From Pseudomonas fluorescens (lineage in GTDB: Bacteria; Pseudomonadota; Gammaproteobacteria; Pseudomonadales; Pseudomonadaceae): 64,000 nucleotides of DNA. A model generated the notes under the pieces. That model made no database searches. It had not been told where the DNA came from and saw only the letters and a program-made list of their open reading frames with translations. The translations under genes and the position numbers were made by a program. The DNA is taken from contig NZ_CP008896.1 in the NCBI RefSeq assembly GCF_000730425.1, positions 248,001 through 312,000 of the forward strand, in the 5' to 3' direction. This document shows positions 16,291 to 24,695 of this stretch, one piece after another. Every line of letters starts with the position of its first letter. The first letter of the stretch is position 1.

Positions 16291-17289
16291 ATGGCTGTCG
16301 AATGGGTTGTCGCTGCGGGTGTGTTTATAGCTGCGAGTGCGGTGTTGTGGGGCTTGAGTGCCTGGATGACACGCCGTATCGAAGCAGCGGTTCCAAGTAA
16401 CGGGCGCTTTCTTGAGATCGAGGGGGAGCGTTTTCATTATGTAGAAGAGGGCAAAGGGCCGCCGCTGGTGATGATCCACGGCCTGATGGGCAGCAGTCGT
16501 AACCTGACCTATGCCTTGTCGGCCCAATTGCGCGAACATTTTCGGGTGATCACCCTGGACCGTCCCGGCTCAGGCTATTCCACCCGGCACACAGGCACCG
16601 GTGCTGACCTGCAAAGCCAGGCCCGGCAGGTGGCGACCTTTATCCGCACCCTGGACCTGGGACAGCCCCTGGTGCTGGGGCATTCCCTGGGCGGGGCGAT
16701 CTCCCTGGCCCTGGCCCTGGACCATCCCCATGCAGTGTCCGGGCTGGTGCTGGTGGCACCGCTGACCCATCCCCAGCGCATGATCCCCCTGGTGTTTCTG
16801 TCGCTGGCGGTGCGTCCGGCCTGGCTGCGGCGCTGGGTGTCGCGCACGCTGACGGTGCCCATCGGCATGCTCACCCGTAGTGCGGTGGTCAAAGGCGTGT
16901 TCGCCCCCGACCCGGCGCCCGCCGACTTCGCCACCCGCGGTGGCGGGATGCTGGGGATGCGTCCCGACAACTTTTATGCCGCCTCCACCGAGATCGGACT
17001 GGTCAACGATTACCTGCCCGATATGGTCAAGCGCTACCCCCAGTTGCGCCTGCCCATCGGCCTGATCTACGGCTCGCGGGACAAGGTGCTGGACTTTCGT
17101 AAACACGGCCAGGCCCTGGCGGACAAGGTGCCGGGGCTGAAGCTGCAGGTGGTCGAAGGCCGTGGCCATATGCTGCCGATCACCGCGACAGAACGGGTGG
17201 CTGCGCTGGTCGAGCAGGTTGCCAAACGCAGTAAGCCGGCGCAAAGCGCCACCGTCCTGCATCCGCCGTTTGCGCTGGCGAGCAAATAA
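16291..17289 (+). CDS. Alpha/beta hydrolase with N-terminal membrane anchor
   Basis: 332 aa from the ATG at 16291, which has AGAGGA 8 bases before it. Residues 4-25 (EWVVAAGVFIAASAVLWGLS) form one membrane helix, so the enzyme is probably tethered to the inner membrane. The oxyanion region is MIHGLMGS and the nucleophile elbow GHSLGG has Ser132. Asp264 (YGSRDKVLDF) and His293 (GRGHMLP) complete the triad. It could be an esterase or lipase. Given the divergent Baeyer-Villiger operon, hydrolysis of the ester product is a reasonable guess, but epoxide hydrolase or haloalkane-dehalogenase-like functions are not excluded. Confidence 0.9.
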   Translation: MAVEWVVAAGVFIAASAVLWGLSAWMTRRIEAAVPSNGRFLEIEGERFHYVEEGKGPPLVMIHGLMGSSRNLTYALSAQLREHFRVITLDRPGSGYSTRHTGTGADLQSQARQVATFIRTLDLGQPLVLGHSLGGAISLALALDHPHAVSGLVLVAPLTHPQRMIPLVFLSLAVRPAWLRRWVSRTLTVPIGMLTRSAVVKGVFAPDPAPADFATRGGGMLGMRPDNFYAASTEIGLVNDYLPDMVKRYPQLRLPIGLIYGSRDKVLDFRKHGQALADKVPGLKLQVVEGRGHMLPITATERVAALVEQVAKRSKPAQSATVLHPPFALASK

Positions 17290-17440
17290 TCGTGAGCCCC
17301 ACAGTGGGGTCGAAAGTCGCTAATGCTTGCCCTAGACGCCTGACCGAATGGATGAAAAAGAGACTGTGCGGTCACGTAGAAAAGGCCCCAAAAAAGTAGT
17401 TGACGACCTATCGGTTCCGCGCTATTTATTTAAAAAAATA

Positions 17441-17460
17441 TTTCAATATTTATTTTGAAA
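17441..17460. promoter_or_regulatory. Inverted repeat TTTCAA-N8-TTGAAA in the AT-rich region upstream of alkB
   Basis: TTTCAATATTTATTTTGAAA lies in an AT-rich stretch (about 17420-17500) of the 326-base gap before alkB. Arms extend by one more base (ATTTCAA/TTGAAAT), and a further half-site TTTTTGAAAT follows at 17464-17473. A related repeat stands upstream of the fadE-like gene (21911-21928). It may be an operator shared by the alkane and fatty-acid genes. No other structure is seen in the gap. Confidence 0.45.
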
Positions 17461-17615
17461 TGATTTTTGAAATGCCTAAGAGCGAATAAAATAATGAAAA
17501 AAACGCCTTTTATCGCATGGTTGATTTCAAACGGCTTTCAGGGCCACCTGAACCGGTTTCCTGGCGCCTTTGCTCCGTTCTCCATCCCTGGCGCGCAGTG
17601 CGCCCGGAGGTTGCC

Positions 17616-18893
17616 ATGAATCAGACCCTGGCCGCCCCGCACGTCTGGACCGACGGCAAGCGCCACCTGTGGTGGCTTGGCATCATGCCTTTGGCAACGC
17701 CTCTGCTGTCTGGCGCCCTGGCCATCACCACCGGTGTACAAGAACTGTGGTGGGTCGGTGTGCTGGTGATTTTCGGCCTGATCCCGCTGATCGACGGTCT
17801 GCTTGGCGAAGACGTCAGCAACCCGCCGGAATCTGCGGTCAGCGGCCTTGAATCGCAGAAGTACTATCGCTGGATCGTCTACACCGGTGTGTCGTTCGTT
17901 ATCTCATCCCTGGTGATTACCGGTTGGCTGGCCGTCAGCGGCATTGACTGGATGATCAACGGCGGGCTGCTGCAGCTCACGGCTTCCATGGACCCTTCCA
18001 GCTGGGTGGCGCAAACCGCCAGCTACCTGACCTCTCGGGCGCAACTGCACGGCGAAGTCAGCGGGTTTACCTACCTGGGCATGGCCATGTCCACCGGCGC
18101 CGCCACCGGTATTGCGATCAATACCGCCCATGAACTGGGGCACAAGCCACGCCTGCTGGAGATCGTGCTGGCGAAGATCACCCTGGCGCCGACCTTCTAC
18201 GGGCACTTCTATACCGAACACAATCGTGGCCATCACGTGCGCGTCGCCACCCCGCAAGACCCGGCCAGCTCGCGGCTGGGGGAGAGCTTCTGGGCCTTCC
18301 TGCCGCGCTCGGTGTGGTTCAGCGCGCGCTCGGCCTGGAACCTGGAACGCGAACGCCTGCGCAAGCTCGGCTTGCCCGCGTGGCATTGGAAGAACGGCGT
18401 GCTCAGCGCCTGGATGTACAGCGTGGTGCTGTGGGGCGCCATGATTGCCTGGCTGGGCATGGCGGTGATTCCATTCCTGTTGATCCAGGGCATCTACGGC
18501 TTCTCGTTGCTGGAAGTGGTGAACTATGTCGAGCACTACGGGCTTAAACGCCAGAAGTTGCCCAATGGCCGTTATGAACGGTGTTCGCCGCGCCACTCCT
18601 GGAACAGCAACCGCATCGTCACCAATATCTTTCTGTTCCAGTTACAGCGTCACTCCGATCATCACGCCAACCCGACCCGCAGTTATCAGTCGCTGCGCCA
18701 CTTTGATGAATCGCCGCAACTGCCGTATGGCTACGCCAGCATGATTGTCTGGGCCTACATCCCTTACTTGTGGCGCCGGCGTATGGATCATCGGGTGCTG
18801 CGGCACTATGGGGGGGATGTCACCCTGGCCAATATCCAACCCTCCAAGCGTTTGAAGATACTGGAGAAGTACGGCAAGACCAGCACCTTCTGA
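17616..18893 (+). CDS. alkB: Alkane 1-monooxygenase (AlkB-type, membrane diiron)
   Basis: 425 aa from the ATG at 17616, 5 bases after CGGAGG. AlkB hydroxylates the terminal carbon of alkanes, using rubredoxin as electron donor. All histidine boxes are present: HELGHK (172-177), EHNRGHH (201-207) and QRHSDHH (344-350), with the alkane-hydroxylase signature NYVEHYGL (303-310). Six hydrophobic segments are visible. The protein is slightly longer than many Pseudomonas AlkB proteins, with an extra loop around residues 115-148. No rubredoxin or rubredoxin reductase gene is in the window, so electron transfer must come from elsewhere. PraB-like genes and a FadL-type channel follow directly, supporting a hydrocarbon role. 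Chain-length range cannot be read. Confidence 0.93.
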   Translation: MNQTLAAPHVWTDGKRHLWWLGIMPLATPLLSGALAITTGVQELWWVGVLVIFGLIPLIDGLLGEDVSNPPESAVSGLESQKYYRWIVYTGVSFVISSLVITGWLAVSGIDWMINGGLLQLTASMDPSSWVAQTASYLTSRAQLHGEVSGFTYLGMAMSTGAATGIAINTAHELGHKPRLLEIVLAKITLAPTFYGHFYTEHNRGHHVRVATPQDPASSRLGESFWAFLPRSVWFSARSAWNLERERLRKLGLPAWHWKNGVLSAWMYSVVLWGAMIAWLGMAVIPFLLIQGIYGFSLLEVVNYVEHYGLKRQKLPNGRYERCSPRHSWNSNRIVTNIFLFQLQRHSDHHANPTRSYQSLRHFDESPQLPYGYASMIVWAYIPYLWRRRMDHRVLRHYGGDVTLANIQPSKRLKILEKYGKTSTF

Positions 18894-19040
18894 TGTGAAT
18901 CAACTGTTGTAGGGCGCACTCGGGATCTGTGTATCGCGCAGGTTTTCATCGCCCACGGTTTGTCGGTTTCGAGTGCTGCTTAAGTTGCAAGAAAGTTGTT
19001 TGACCCGAACAAAAATAAAATAAAGGGAAGGACGTACACC

Positions 19041-19535
19041 ATGCAAACACCTGCCAAGTTCACTGCCCATATCGTGCTCGCTGCACTGGGTCTTATCGCC
19101 TATCACCAGGCCCAGGCAGCACGTATCGAACCTGCCGGCAGCGCCTTCACGGCCCAGGGCCCCATCAGCTTTTCCAAGGGCGCGCTGATCAGTGCCGACT
19201 GCACCATCAAAGTGGCCGGCAAGGTCGCGGCGGATGGTTCACACGTCAATGTCGACATCGTCGAGTTCGACGGCGGCCTTAAATGCAGCCGCGTCGAAGC
19301 CATCAACTTGCCCTGGATATTGGTGGCCAAGGACACCAAGAGCGGCTCCATGTCGAAGATCAGTGTCGATGTGCACGCCTTTGGCCTGGGCGGCAAGTGC
19401 GGCCCATCCACCGCCGAGGGCACCTGGGATAACGCCACTGGCAAGTTGGAAGCGGCCAATGTGCCGATTGGCGAAGACTGCAAGATCAAGACGGTGTCGA
19501 TCAAGATGCCGCCGACGTTCAAAGTCGTCGAGTAA
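19041..19535 (+). CDS. PraB-like secreted protein, first copy
   Basis: 164 aa from the ATG at 19041, after a strong AAGGGAAGGA. A signal peptide ends near AYHQAQAA, so the mature protein is exported. It resembles the PraA/PraB group ('protein activator of alkane oxidation'), small secreted proteins reported to aid growth of Pseudomonas on long alkanes. Four cysteines (54, 82, 120 and 147) match four in the next gene (54, 80, 125 and 153), and the GxxNxDIVEFDG / KCGPSTAEGTWD segments parallel that copy. It lies between alkB and the second copy. The molecular role is unclear; surface activity or substrate contact has been proposed for this group. Confidence 0.7.
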   Translation: MQTPAKFTAHIVLAALGLIAYHQAQAARIEPAGSAFTAQGPISFSKGALISADCTIKVAGKVAADGSHVNVDIVEFDGGLKCSRVEAINLPWILVAKDTKSGSMSKISVDVHAFGLGGKCGPSTAEGTWDNATGKLEAANVPIGEDCKIKTVSIKMPPTFKVVE

Positions 19536-19664
19536 ACACCCGGATTTGTAGCGGTAAATGAATTGAAATTTGGCTGGAAAGGGAAGTTCTGCTGTTTCTC
19601 CGTGACCTCTCGATCATGGCCATTACCCCGGCGAAATGACTCGCCATACATGTGAGGAAAAATA

Positions 19665-20171
19665 ATGAAAAGTTTGAAAACCCTCGTTTGTGTAAGTTCG
19701 TTTGCTCTGTGCTTTGGCGCGGCTTCGATGGCCAATGCCGTCGCGATTACCCCTGATGGTCCATTTACCACGAATCAGGGCACCATCGTCGTGAAAACGC
19801 CATCTGCTCCCGGCGATATCACCTGCAACGTGACCTTTGGCGGGAATGTGGCCGGCGGGATCGCCACCATCACTTCGGCGTCTCTTTCCGGTCCAGTGCT
19901 TTGCAGCTTGCCAACGCTGAAGAACATTCCAACGCCAGGTTGGGTACTGACGCCAAGCACTTTTGACACTGTCAGCCAAACGGGCACGGGTGTGGTGACC
20001 GGTGTGGGTTGGACCATCGTTTTCCCAGCGTCCAACTGTGGCCCAGGCCCGCTTGACGTCAAGTGGGACGAAGCAAGCAAAACCCTGTCGTCAAATGTCA
20101 GCCAGCCACTGTCCGGCAATTGCTTCGTCAGGTCGCTGAACGTCAAGGCCCCAACCCTGAAGTTGCAATAA
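19665..20171 (+). CDS. praB: PraB-like secreted protein, second copy
   Basis: 168 aa, start supported by GAGGAA. The leader MKSLKTLVCVSSFALCFGAA followed by SMANAVA and the mature start ITPDGPFTTN look like the PraB proteins of fluorescent pseudomonads ('alkane oxidation protein activator'). Cysteines 54, 80, 125 and 153 could form two disulfides. It is 130 bases after the first copy and 115 bases before the FadL-type gene, all in the same direction. The two copies are well diverged, so this is an old duplication rather than a recent one. Confidence 0.78.
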   Translation: MKSLKTLVCVSSFALCFGAASMANAVAITPDGPFTTNQGTIVVKTPSAPGDITCNVTFGGNVAGGIATITSASLSGPVLCSLPTLKNIPTPGWVLTPSTFDTVSQTGTGVVTGVGWTIVFPASNCGPGPLDVKWDEASKTLSSNVSQPLSGNCFVRSLNVKAPTLKLQ

Positions 20172-20285
20172 GAGCAAAGGGCTGATCACCCCTGAGAGAA
20201 GCAGGTGCCTCACTAGAGGCACCTGTTGAGGTAAAGCGGCTCAGTTGTGCCGGTTGTGATGAATAAAAATAATAAGGAGTGGCGC

Positions 20286-21731
20286 ATGAATAACAAGAAA
20301 CAGCAGGCCCAGGCGTTATTAGGCCTGGCATTGTTGGGTGGGCTGATCGCCTCGGCAGGAACCGTTCAGGCGGGTGGTTTCATGACGCCAACTGCGAATA
20401 CTGCTGGCTGGGGCCGGGCATTTGGTGGCGGTTCAATGTTCAAGAACGATCCCTCAGCCGCCTATAACAACCCGGCTGCCATGGCCTTCATTGACAAGAC
20501 CATCTCGCAGTTCACCATCAACTACGCAAACATCGACATCAAATACAAAGGCTCGGCGTATGACTACGCGGGCAATCCGACATCCACCACGATCATGGAT
20601 CCTACGACCGGGGAGCTCGTCTCGTCGACCCCGCGCACCGGTAACGGCGGCCAGGGCGGATTCGAAGCATGGGTACCCACCGGCTTTATGGTGATTCCAA
20701 TCAACGACCGCTTTGCCTTTGGTTTGAGCCAGGTGGTGCCTATGGGCGCCCGCACAACCTGGGATGAGGATTGGAAGGGCCGCGACTTTGCGGTGGACAC
20801 CCGCATCGAAACCGTTGGCCTGACCGGTTCCCTGTCGTTCAAGGTCAATGATGAGTTTTCCATCGGTGGCGGTGCAATTCTGCAGCACACCAAAGGTTTT
20901 GTGAGCCAGAACGTCGACCTGTATGCCGCTGCTGCACAGTCGCCGGACTTCGGGATGATTCCGTTCCCGGCCGGCCAGGGCTCCGCCTTGATGCGCGTGA
21001 AGGTCGACAACAACTCCCTGGGCTGGTTTGCGGGGATGACCTGGAAGCCTACGGCGCAAGACACTCTGGGCTTGAACTACCACGCCAAGATCAAGAACAA
21101 GCTGGAGGGCAAGTACAACATATACGCCGATCCGACCTCGGAAGGGTTGATGACCATTCCTGTGGTCGACGGTAAAACCCTGGTCGAGCTGGCTTATCCT
21201 GGGCTCAAACTGTATCCGGGCGGTGCCAATGCCTCCACGCAACTGGACATTCCGGCCAACGCCTCCCTGGACTGGGTACACGACTTCTCTGACCGCCTGA
21301 GCCTGGGCGCCAGCGTGACCTGGACCCAATGGTCATCCTTCGAGGCGCTGACCTTGAAGTCCAATGGCAGCACCATTGTGTCGATCCCGTACAAGTACAA
21401 AAACACCTGGATGTACTCCTTCGGCGGCGACTACAAACTCACGGATGACTTCACCGTGCGTGCCGGTGTGGCCTTTGACCAGACCCCAACCCGCAACTCC
21501 ACCCGTGACCCGCGTATCCCGGATGGTGATCGCACGTTTGCCTCCCTGGGCTTTGGCTACAACATCCGCGCCATTCCCGGCTTGAGCATCGACGGCGCGT
21601 ATTCCCGCCAGTTTGTGGAAACCGTCAAGCTCAAGACCAAGAACGTTGATCGTCTTGGCGCGGCATCGCTGGATGGCAAGTCCGAGGCCAAGGGCGAAGT
21701 GCTCAGTCTGTCGGCGACCTACGCCTTCTGA
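20286..21731 (+). CDS. OmpP1/FadL-family outer-membrane hydrocarbon/fatty-acid channel
   Basis: 481 aa from the ATG at 20286 (AAGGAG, spacing 8). The signal peptide ends about GTVQA/GG. The mature N-terminus has the FadL hatch features: GGFMTPTANTAGWGRAFGGG, then NDPSAAYNNPAAMAFI with the NPA motif. The rest is strand-rich and ends in an aromatic residue (ATYAF), as outer-membrane barrels do. FadL-type proteins let long-chain fatty acids, alkanes or aromatics diffuse laterally through the outer membrane. Its place after alkB and the PraB-like genes, and before the beta-oxidation module, points to uptake of the alkane or of its acid. Confidence 0.92.
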   Translation: MNNKKQQAQALLGLALLGGLIASAGTVQAGGFMTPTANTAGWGRAFGGGSMFKNDPSAAYNNPAAMAFIDKTISQFTINYANIDIKYKGSAYDYAGNPTSTTIMDPTTGELVSSTPRTGNGGQGGFEAWVPTGFMVIPINDRFAFGLSQVVPMGARTTWDEDWKGRDFAVDTRIETVGLTGSLSFKVNDEFSIGGGAILQHTKGFVSQNVDLYAAAAQSPDFGMIPFPAGQGSALMRVKVDNNSLGWFAGMTWKPTAQDTLGLNYHAKIKNKLEGKYNIYADPTSEGLMTIPVVDGKTLVELAYPGLKLYPGGANASTQLDIPANASLDWVHDFSDRLSLGASVTWTQWSSFEALTLKSNGSTIVSIPYKYKNTWMYSFGGDYKLTDDFTVRAGVAFDQTPTRNSTRDPRIPDGDRTFASLGFGYNIRAIPGLSIDGAYSRQFVETVKLKTKNVDRLGAASLDGKSEAKGEVLSLSATYAF

Positions 21732-21757
21732 CCTGACGTCGTGCCGGTGTAGTGCCT

Positions 21758-21800
21758 GGGTAAACGCGTAGTCAGCGCATCTTTCTGCTGCGTTTACCCG
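21758..21800 (+). terminator. Hairpin with 10-bp arms GGGTAAACGC / GCGTTTACCC
   Basis: Perfect 10-bp arms flank a 23-base loop, 27 bases after the FadL-type stop. No T-run follows. It may be part of a double terminator with the hairpin at 21811-21835, or an operator. Confidence 0.5.
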
Positions 21801-21810
21801 GTGCTGCATC

Positions 21811-21835
21811 ACGGGGTCGCCCACGTGCCCCGTGG
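21811..21835 (+). terminator. Hairpin CACGGGG / CCCCGTG with weak T-rich tail
   Basis: A 7-bp GC-rich stem with an 11-base loop, followed by GTGATTTTCGTCCTCTT. This is the best terminator candidate for the alkB/praB/FadL transcripts. The rest of 21840-22036 holds an AT-rich promoter-like stretch. Confidence 0.55.
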
Positions 21836-21910
21836 TGATTTTCGTCCTCTTCGACACTTCGGCTGACACGTTCGGCCGAGCATTATTTCGCTTCGACATT
21901 AAATAAAAAT

Positions 21911-21928
21911 TTCAAAACAAAATTTGAA
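21911..21928. promoter_or_regulatory. Inverted repeat TTCAAA-N6-TTTGAA upstream of the fadE-like gene
   Basis: TTCAAAACAAAATTTGAA lies in AT-rich DNA about 110 bases before the ATG at 22037, with a further TTTTCAAG nearby. It resembles the repeat upstream of alkB. It could bind a fatty-acid-responsive repressor, but it does not match the PsrA consensus CAAAC-N4-GTTTG well. Confidence 0.45.
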
Positions 21929-22036
21929 TTTATCTTTTCAAGTTTGTAGTGTGGTGATCAGTCGCAGGCCATCTCGACCTGCTGATGTGCGTGCCGTACC
22001 CCGAATAAGTTGCCCTGATCAAGTAGAGGTATCTCC

Positions 22037-24562
22037 ATGGTTATCTGGTTATTGGCGGGACTCGCAGCTGCGACTGCCCTGGCGTATCGACAAGCGGCAG
22101 CCACCCTGTGGCTGGGGGCTGGCCTGGTCTGGCTGGCGGGTGGTTATCTGTTCAATGCGGTCGCAGGTCTTGGCCTGGGTATTGCGACGCTGCTGGTGGT
22201 GTTGCCGGCGCTGCTGCTGAGCATCAAGCCTTTGCGCCGTGCGCTGTTGACCAGCAAGGCCCTGGGACTGTTTCGCACGATCATGCCGGCCATGTCCGAC
22301 ACTGAGCGCGCGGCTATTGAGTCCGGCACCGTCTGGTGGGACGCCGAGCTGTTCAGCGGCAAACCCAATTGGCCGCGCCTGCTGCAGGCCGCGCCGGCGC
22401 GTTTGAGCGCCGAAGAACAGGCCTTCCTCGACAACGAAGTGGAAACCCTCTGCGACATGGCCAACGACTGGGAAACTACCCAGGTCTGGCAGGACCTGTC
22501 GCCTGAAGGCTGGCAGTACACCAAGGACGCCGGTTTCCTCGGCATGATCATCCCCAAGCAATATGGCGGCAAAGGCTTCTCCCACTATGCCCATTCGCAA
22601 GTGGTGATGAAGCTGTCGACCCGTTGCTCGGCGGCGGCGATTTCGGTGATGGTTCCCAACTCCCTGGGCCCCGCCGAACTGTTGTTGCATTACGGCACCG
22701 ATGCCCAGCGCAACTACTACCTGCCGCGCCTGGCCCGTGGCGAAGACATCCCGTGCTTTGCCCTCACCAGCCCCTACGCCGGCTCCGATGCCGGGGCGAT
22801 TCCCGACCTGGGCATCGTTTGCAAGGGCCTGCATGAAGGCCAGGAAGTACTGGGTTTCAGCGTGACCTGGGACAAGCGCTACATCACCCTCGGTCCCATT
22901 GCCACTGTGCTGGGCCTGGCCTTCCGCGCCGAAGACCCGGACGGCCTGCTGGGCCAGCCCGGTTCGCTGGGCATCACCTGCGCATTGATCCCCACCTCCC
23001 ATCCCGGGGTGGACAGTGGGCGCCGTCACTGGCCCCTCAATGCGGTGTTCCAGAACGGTCCTACCACCGGCAAGGATGTGTTCATTCCCCTGGAATGGGT
23101 GATCGGCGGCCGCGAGCAAGTGGGCAACGGCTGGCGCATGCTGATGGAATGCCTGGCGGCCGGGCGGGCGATTTCCCTGCCGTCGGCCAACGTCGGCCTG
23201 GGCAAGGTGGCGGTACGCGGCACCACGGCCTATGCGGCGATGCGTAAACAGTTCGGCCTGCCCATCGGCAAGTTCGAAGGCGTGCAGGCGCCCCTGGCGC
23301 GCATGGCCGGGCATCTGTATGCCTGCGACGCCGTGCGCAAGGTATCGGTGGCGTCGTTGGATGCGGGCGAGAAGCCCTCGGTTATCTCGGCGATCGCCAA
23401 ATACCACGTCACCGAGCGCGCACGGATCATCGTCAACGATGGCATGGATATCGTCGCCGGCAAGGGCATCTGCATGGGCCCCAATAACTTCCTGGCCCGT
23501 GCCTATCAGCAAAGCCCCATCGCGATCACGGTGGAGGGCGCGAATATCATGACCCGCTGCCTGATCATCTATGGCCAGGGCCTGATCCGTTGCCATCCTT
23601 ATGTACTGCGCGAGATGGAAGCGGCGCGCAACACCGACAGTCGCCAGGCGTTGCTGGCGTTCGACAGCGCCATGTTCGGTCACCTGAGCTTTGTGCTGGC
23701 CAACACCGTACGTGCGGCGGTGCATTCCCTGACAGGTGGGCGGCTGATTTCCGTACCGGCCAAGACCGATCCGGCGCTGGCGTCCTACTATCGTCAGGCC
23801 AATCGGCTGTCGGTGGTGCTGGCGTTGATTTCCGATATTTCCATGGGCGTGCTGGGCGCAGCGCTCAAGCGCAAGGAAAGCATCACCGGGCGCCTGGGGG
23901 ATATTCTGTCCCAGCTTTACATACTGTCCTGCGTGCTCAAGCGCTTTGAGGACGATGGCCGGCCCCAGGCGGATCTGCCGTTGGTCCATTGGTCGGCTCA
24001 GGATGCCCTGTTGCGGGCCCATGAAGCCCTGGCCGAGGTACTCGACAACTACCCCTCCAAGCCCGCTGCGGCCGTGATCCGTGGCTTGAGCTTCCCATTC
24101 GGCATTCCCCTGCGCAAACCATCTGACCGGCTGCTGGCCCAGGTCGCGGAGTTGGTGCAGACCCCAGGGGAAAGCCGCGACCGTTTGCTGGCCAATTCCT
24201 ACATCCCGCGCCCGGAAATCGACAAGCTGGCCTATGGCGAATTGGCGTTCCGCCTGTTGCCGCAGGTGGTGTTGATCGAAGGGCGGCTCAAGGCAGCCGT
24301 CAAGCAGGGCGCCCTCGATCCGATGCCGATCAGCGCCACGGCCTTTACCGCCTGGCGCATCAAGGCTCGCGCCCTGGACTTGATCAGTGCCGACGAAGAC
24401 GCGTTGCTGGCGCGCTATGTGGAGTACGCCGACCACGGCATTCAGGTGGACGACTTTCCGCAGGACTTTGGCTTGCTGGAGGCGCTGCAAAAGCGTCAGC
24501 AAGCGGTGGAGCAAACGGTCAAACCCAGCAGCAAAAAACGTGAAAACGCCCCGGTGAACTAA
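22037..24562 (+). CDS. Acyl-CoA dehydrogenase, FadE type with N-terminal membrane helices
   Basis: 841 aa, close to E. coli FadE (814 aa) and much longer than ordinary acyl-CoA dehydrogenases. Two or three hydrophobic helices (residues about 1-62) anchor it to the membrane. Flavin and substrate motifs follow: IPKQYGGKGFSHYAHS, CFALTSPYAGSDAGAIPD, and TVEGANIMTRCLIIYGQG around Glu500. FadE enzymes perform the first oxidation of beta-oxidation, acyl-CoA to trans-2-enoyl-CoA, passing electrons to the respiratory chain. It heads a five-gene module and has GAGG before its ATG. The substrate range is likely long or unusual acyl chains. Confidence 0.93.
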   Translation: MVIWLLAGLAAATALAYRQAAATLWLGAGLVWLAGGYLFNAVAGLGLGIATLLVVLPALLLSIKPLRRALLTSKALGLFRTIMPAMSDTERAAIESGTVWWDAELFSGKPNWPRLLQAAPARLSAEEQAFLDNEVETLCDMANDWETTQVWQDLSPEGWQYTKDAGFLGMIIPKQYGGKGFSHYAHSQVVMKLSTRCSAAAISVMVPNSLGPAELLLHYGTDAQRNYYLPRLARGEDIPCFALTSPYAGSDAGAIPDLGIVCKGLHEGQEVLGFSVTWDKRYITLGPIATVLGLAFRAEDPDGLLGQPGSLGITCALIPTSHPGVDSGRRHWPLNAVFQNGPTTGKDVFIPLEWVIGGREQVGNGWRMLMECLAAGRAISLPSANVGLGKVAVRGTTAYAAMRKQFGLPIGKFEGVQAPLARMAGHLYACDAVRKVSVASLDAGEKPSVISAIAKYHVTERARIIVNDGMDIVAGKGICMGPNNFLARAYQQSPIAITVEGANIMTRCLIIYGQGLIRCHPYVLREMEAARNTDSRQALLAFDSAMFGHLSFVLANTVRAAVHSLTGGRLISVPAKTDPALASYYRQANRLSVVLALISDISMGVLGAALKRKESITGRLGDILSQLYILSCVLKRFEDDGRPQADLPLVHWSAQDALLRAHEALAEVLDNYPSKPAAAVIRGLSFPFGIPLRKPSDRLLAQVAELVQTPGESRDRLLANSYIPRPEIDKLAYGELAFRLLPQVVLIEGRLKAAVKQGALDPMPISATAFTAWRIKARALDLISADEDALLARYVEYADHGIQVDDFPQDFGLLEALQKRQQAVEQTVKPSSKKRENAPVN

Positions 24563-24574
24563 ACACCAACACGC

Positions 24575-24672
24575 CCCCTGTAGGCGCTGGCTTGCCAGCG
24601 ATAGCGGTGTACCAGATTCCATCTCTGGCACAGAGACACCGCCATCGCCGGCAAGCCGGCTCCTACAGGGGG
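24575..24672. repeat. REPIN inside the beta-oxidation gene run
   Basis: CCCCTGTAGGCGCTGGCTTGCCAGCG at the left and CATCGCCGGCAAGCCGGCTCCTACAGGGG at the right. It separates the fadE-like gene from the long fabG-like gene. A REPIN between co-directional genes can shield upstream mRNA and lower downstream expression. Confidence 0.85.
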
Positions 24673-24695
24673 GTTGGGTTTGCAAGGATCGATTT

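Noticed and set aside
21911..21928. A PsrA (fatty-acid regulator) operator
   Set aside because: The repeat has TTCAAA arms rather than CAAAC...GTTTG, so it is reported only as an unassigned inverted repeat.
22049..24685. An 878-codon minus-strand open frame
   Set aside because: Antisense shadow of the FadE-type gene; no recognisable motif, and composition rich in Arg, Gln, His and Gly.
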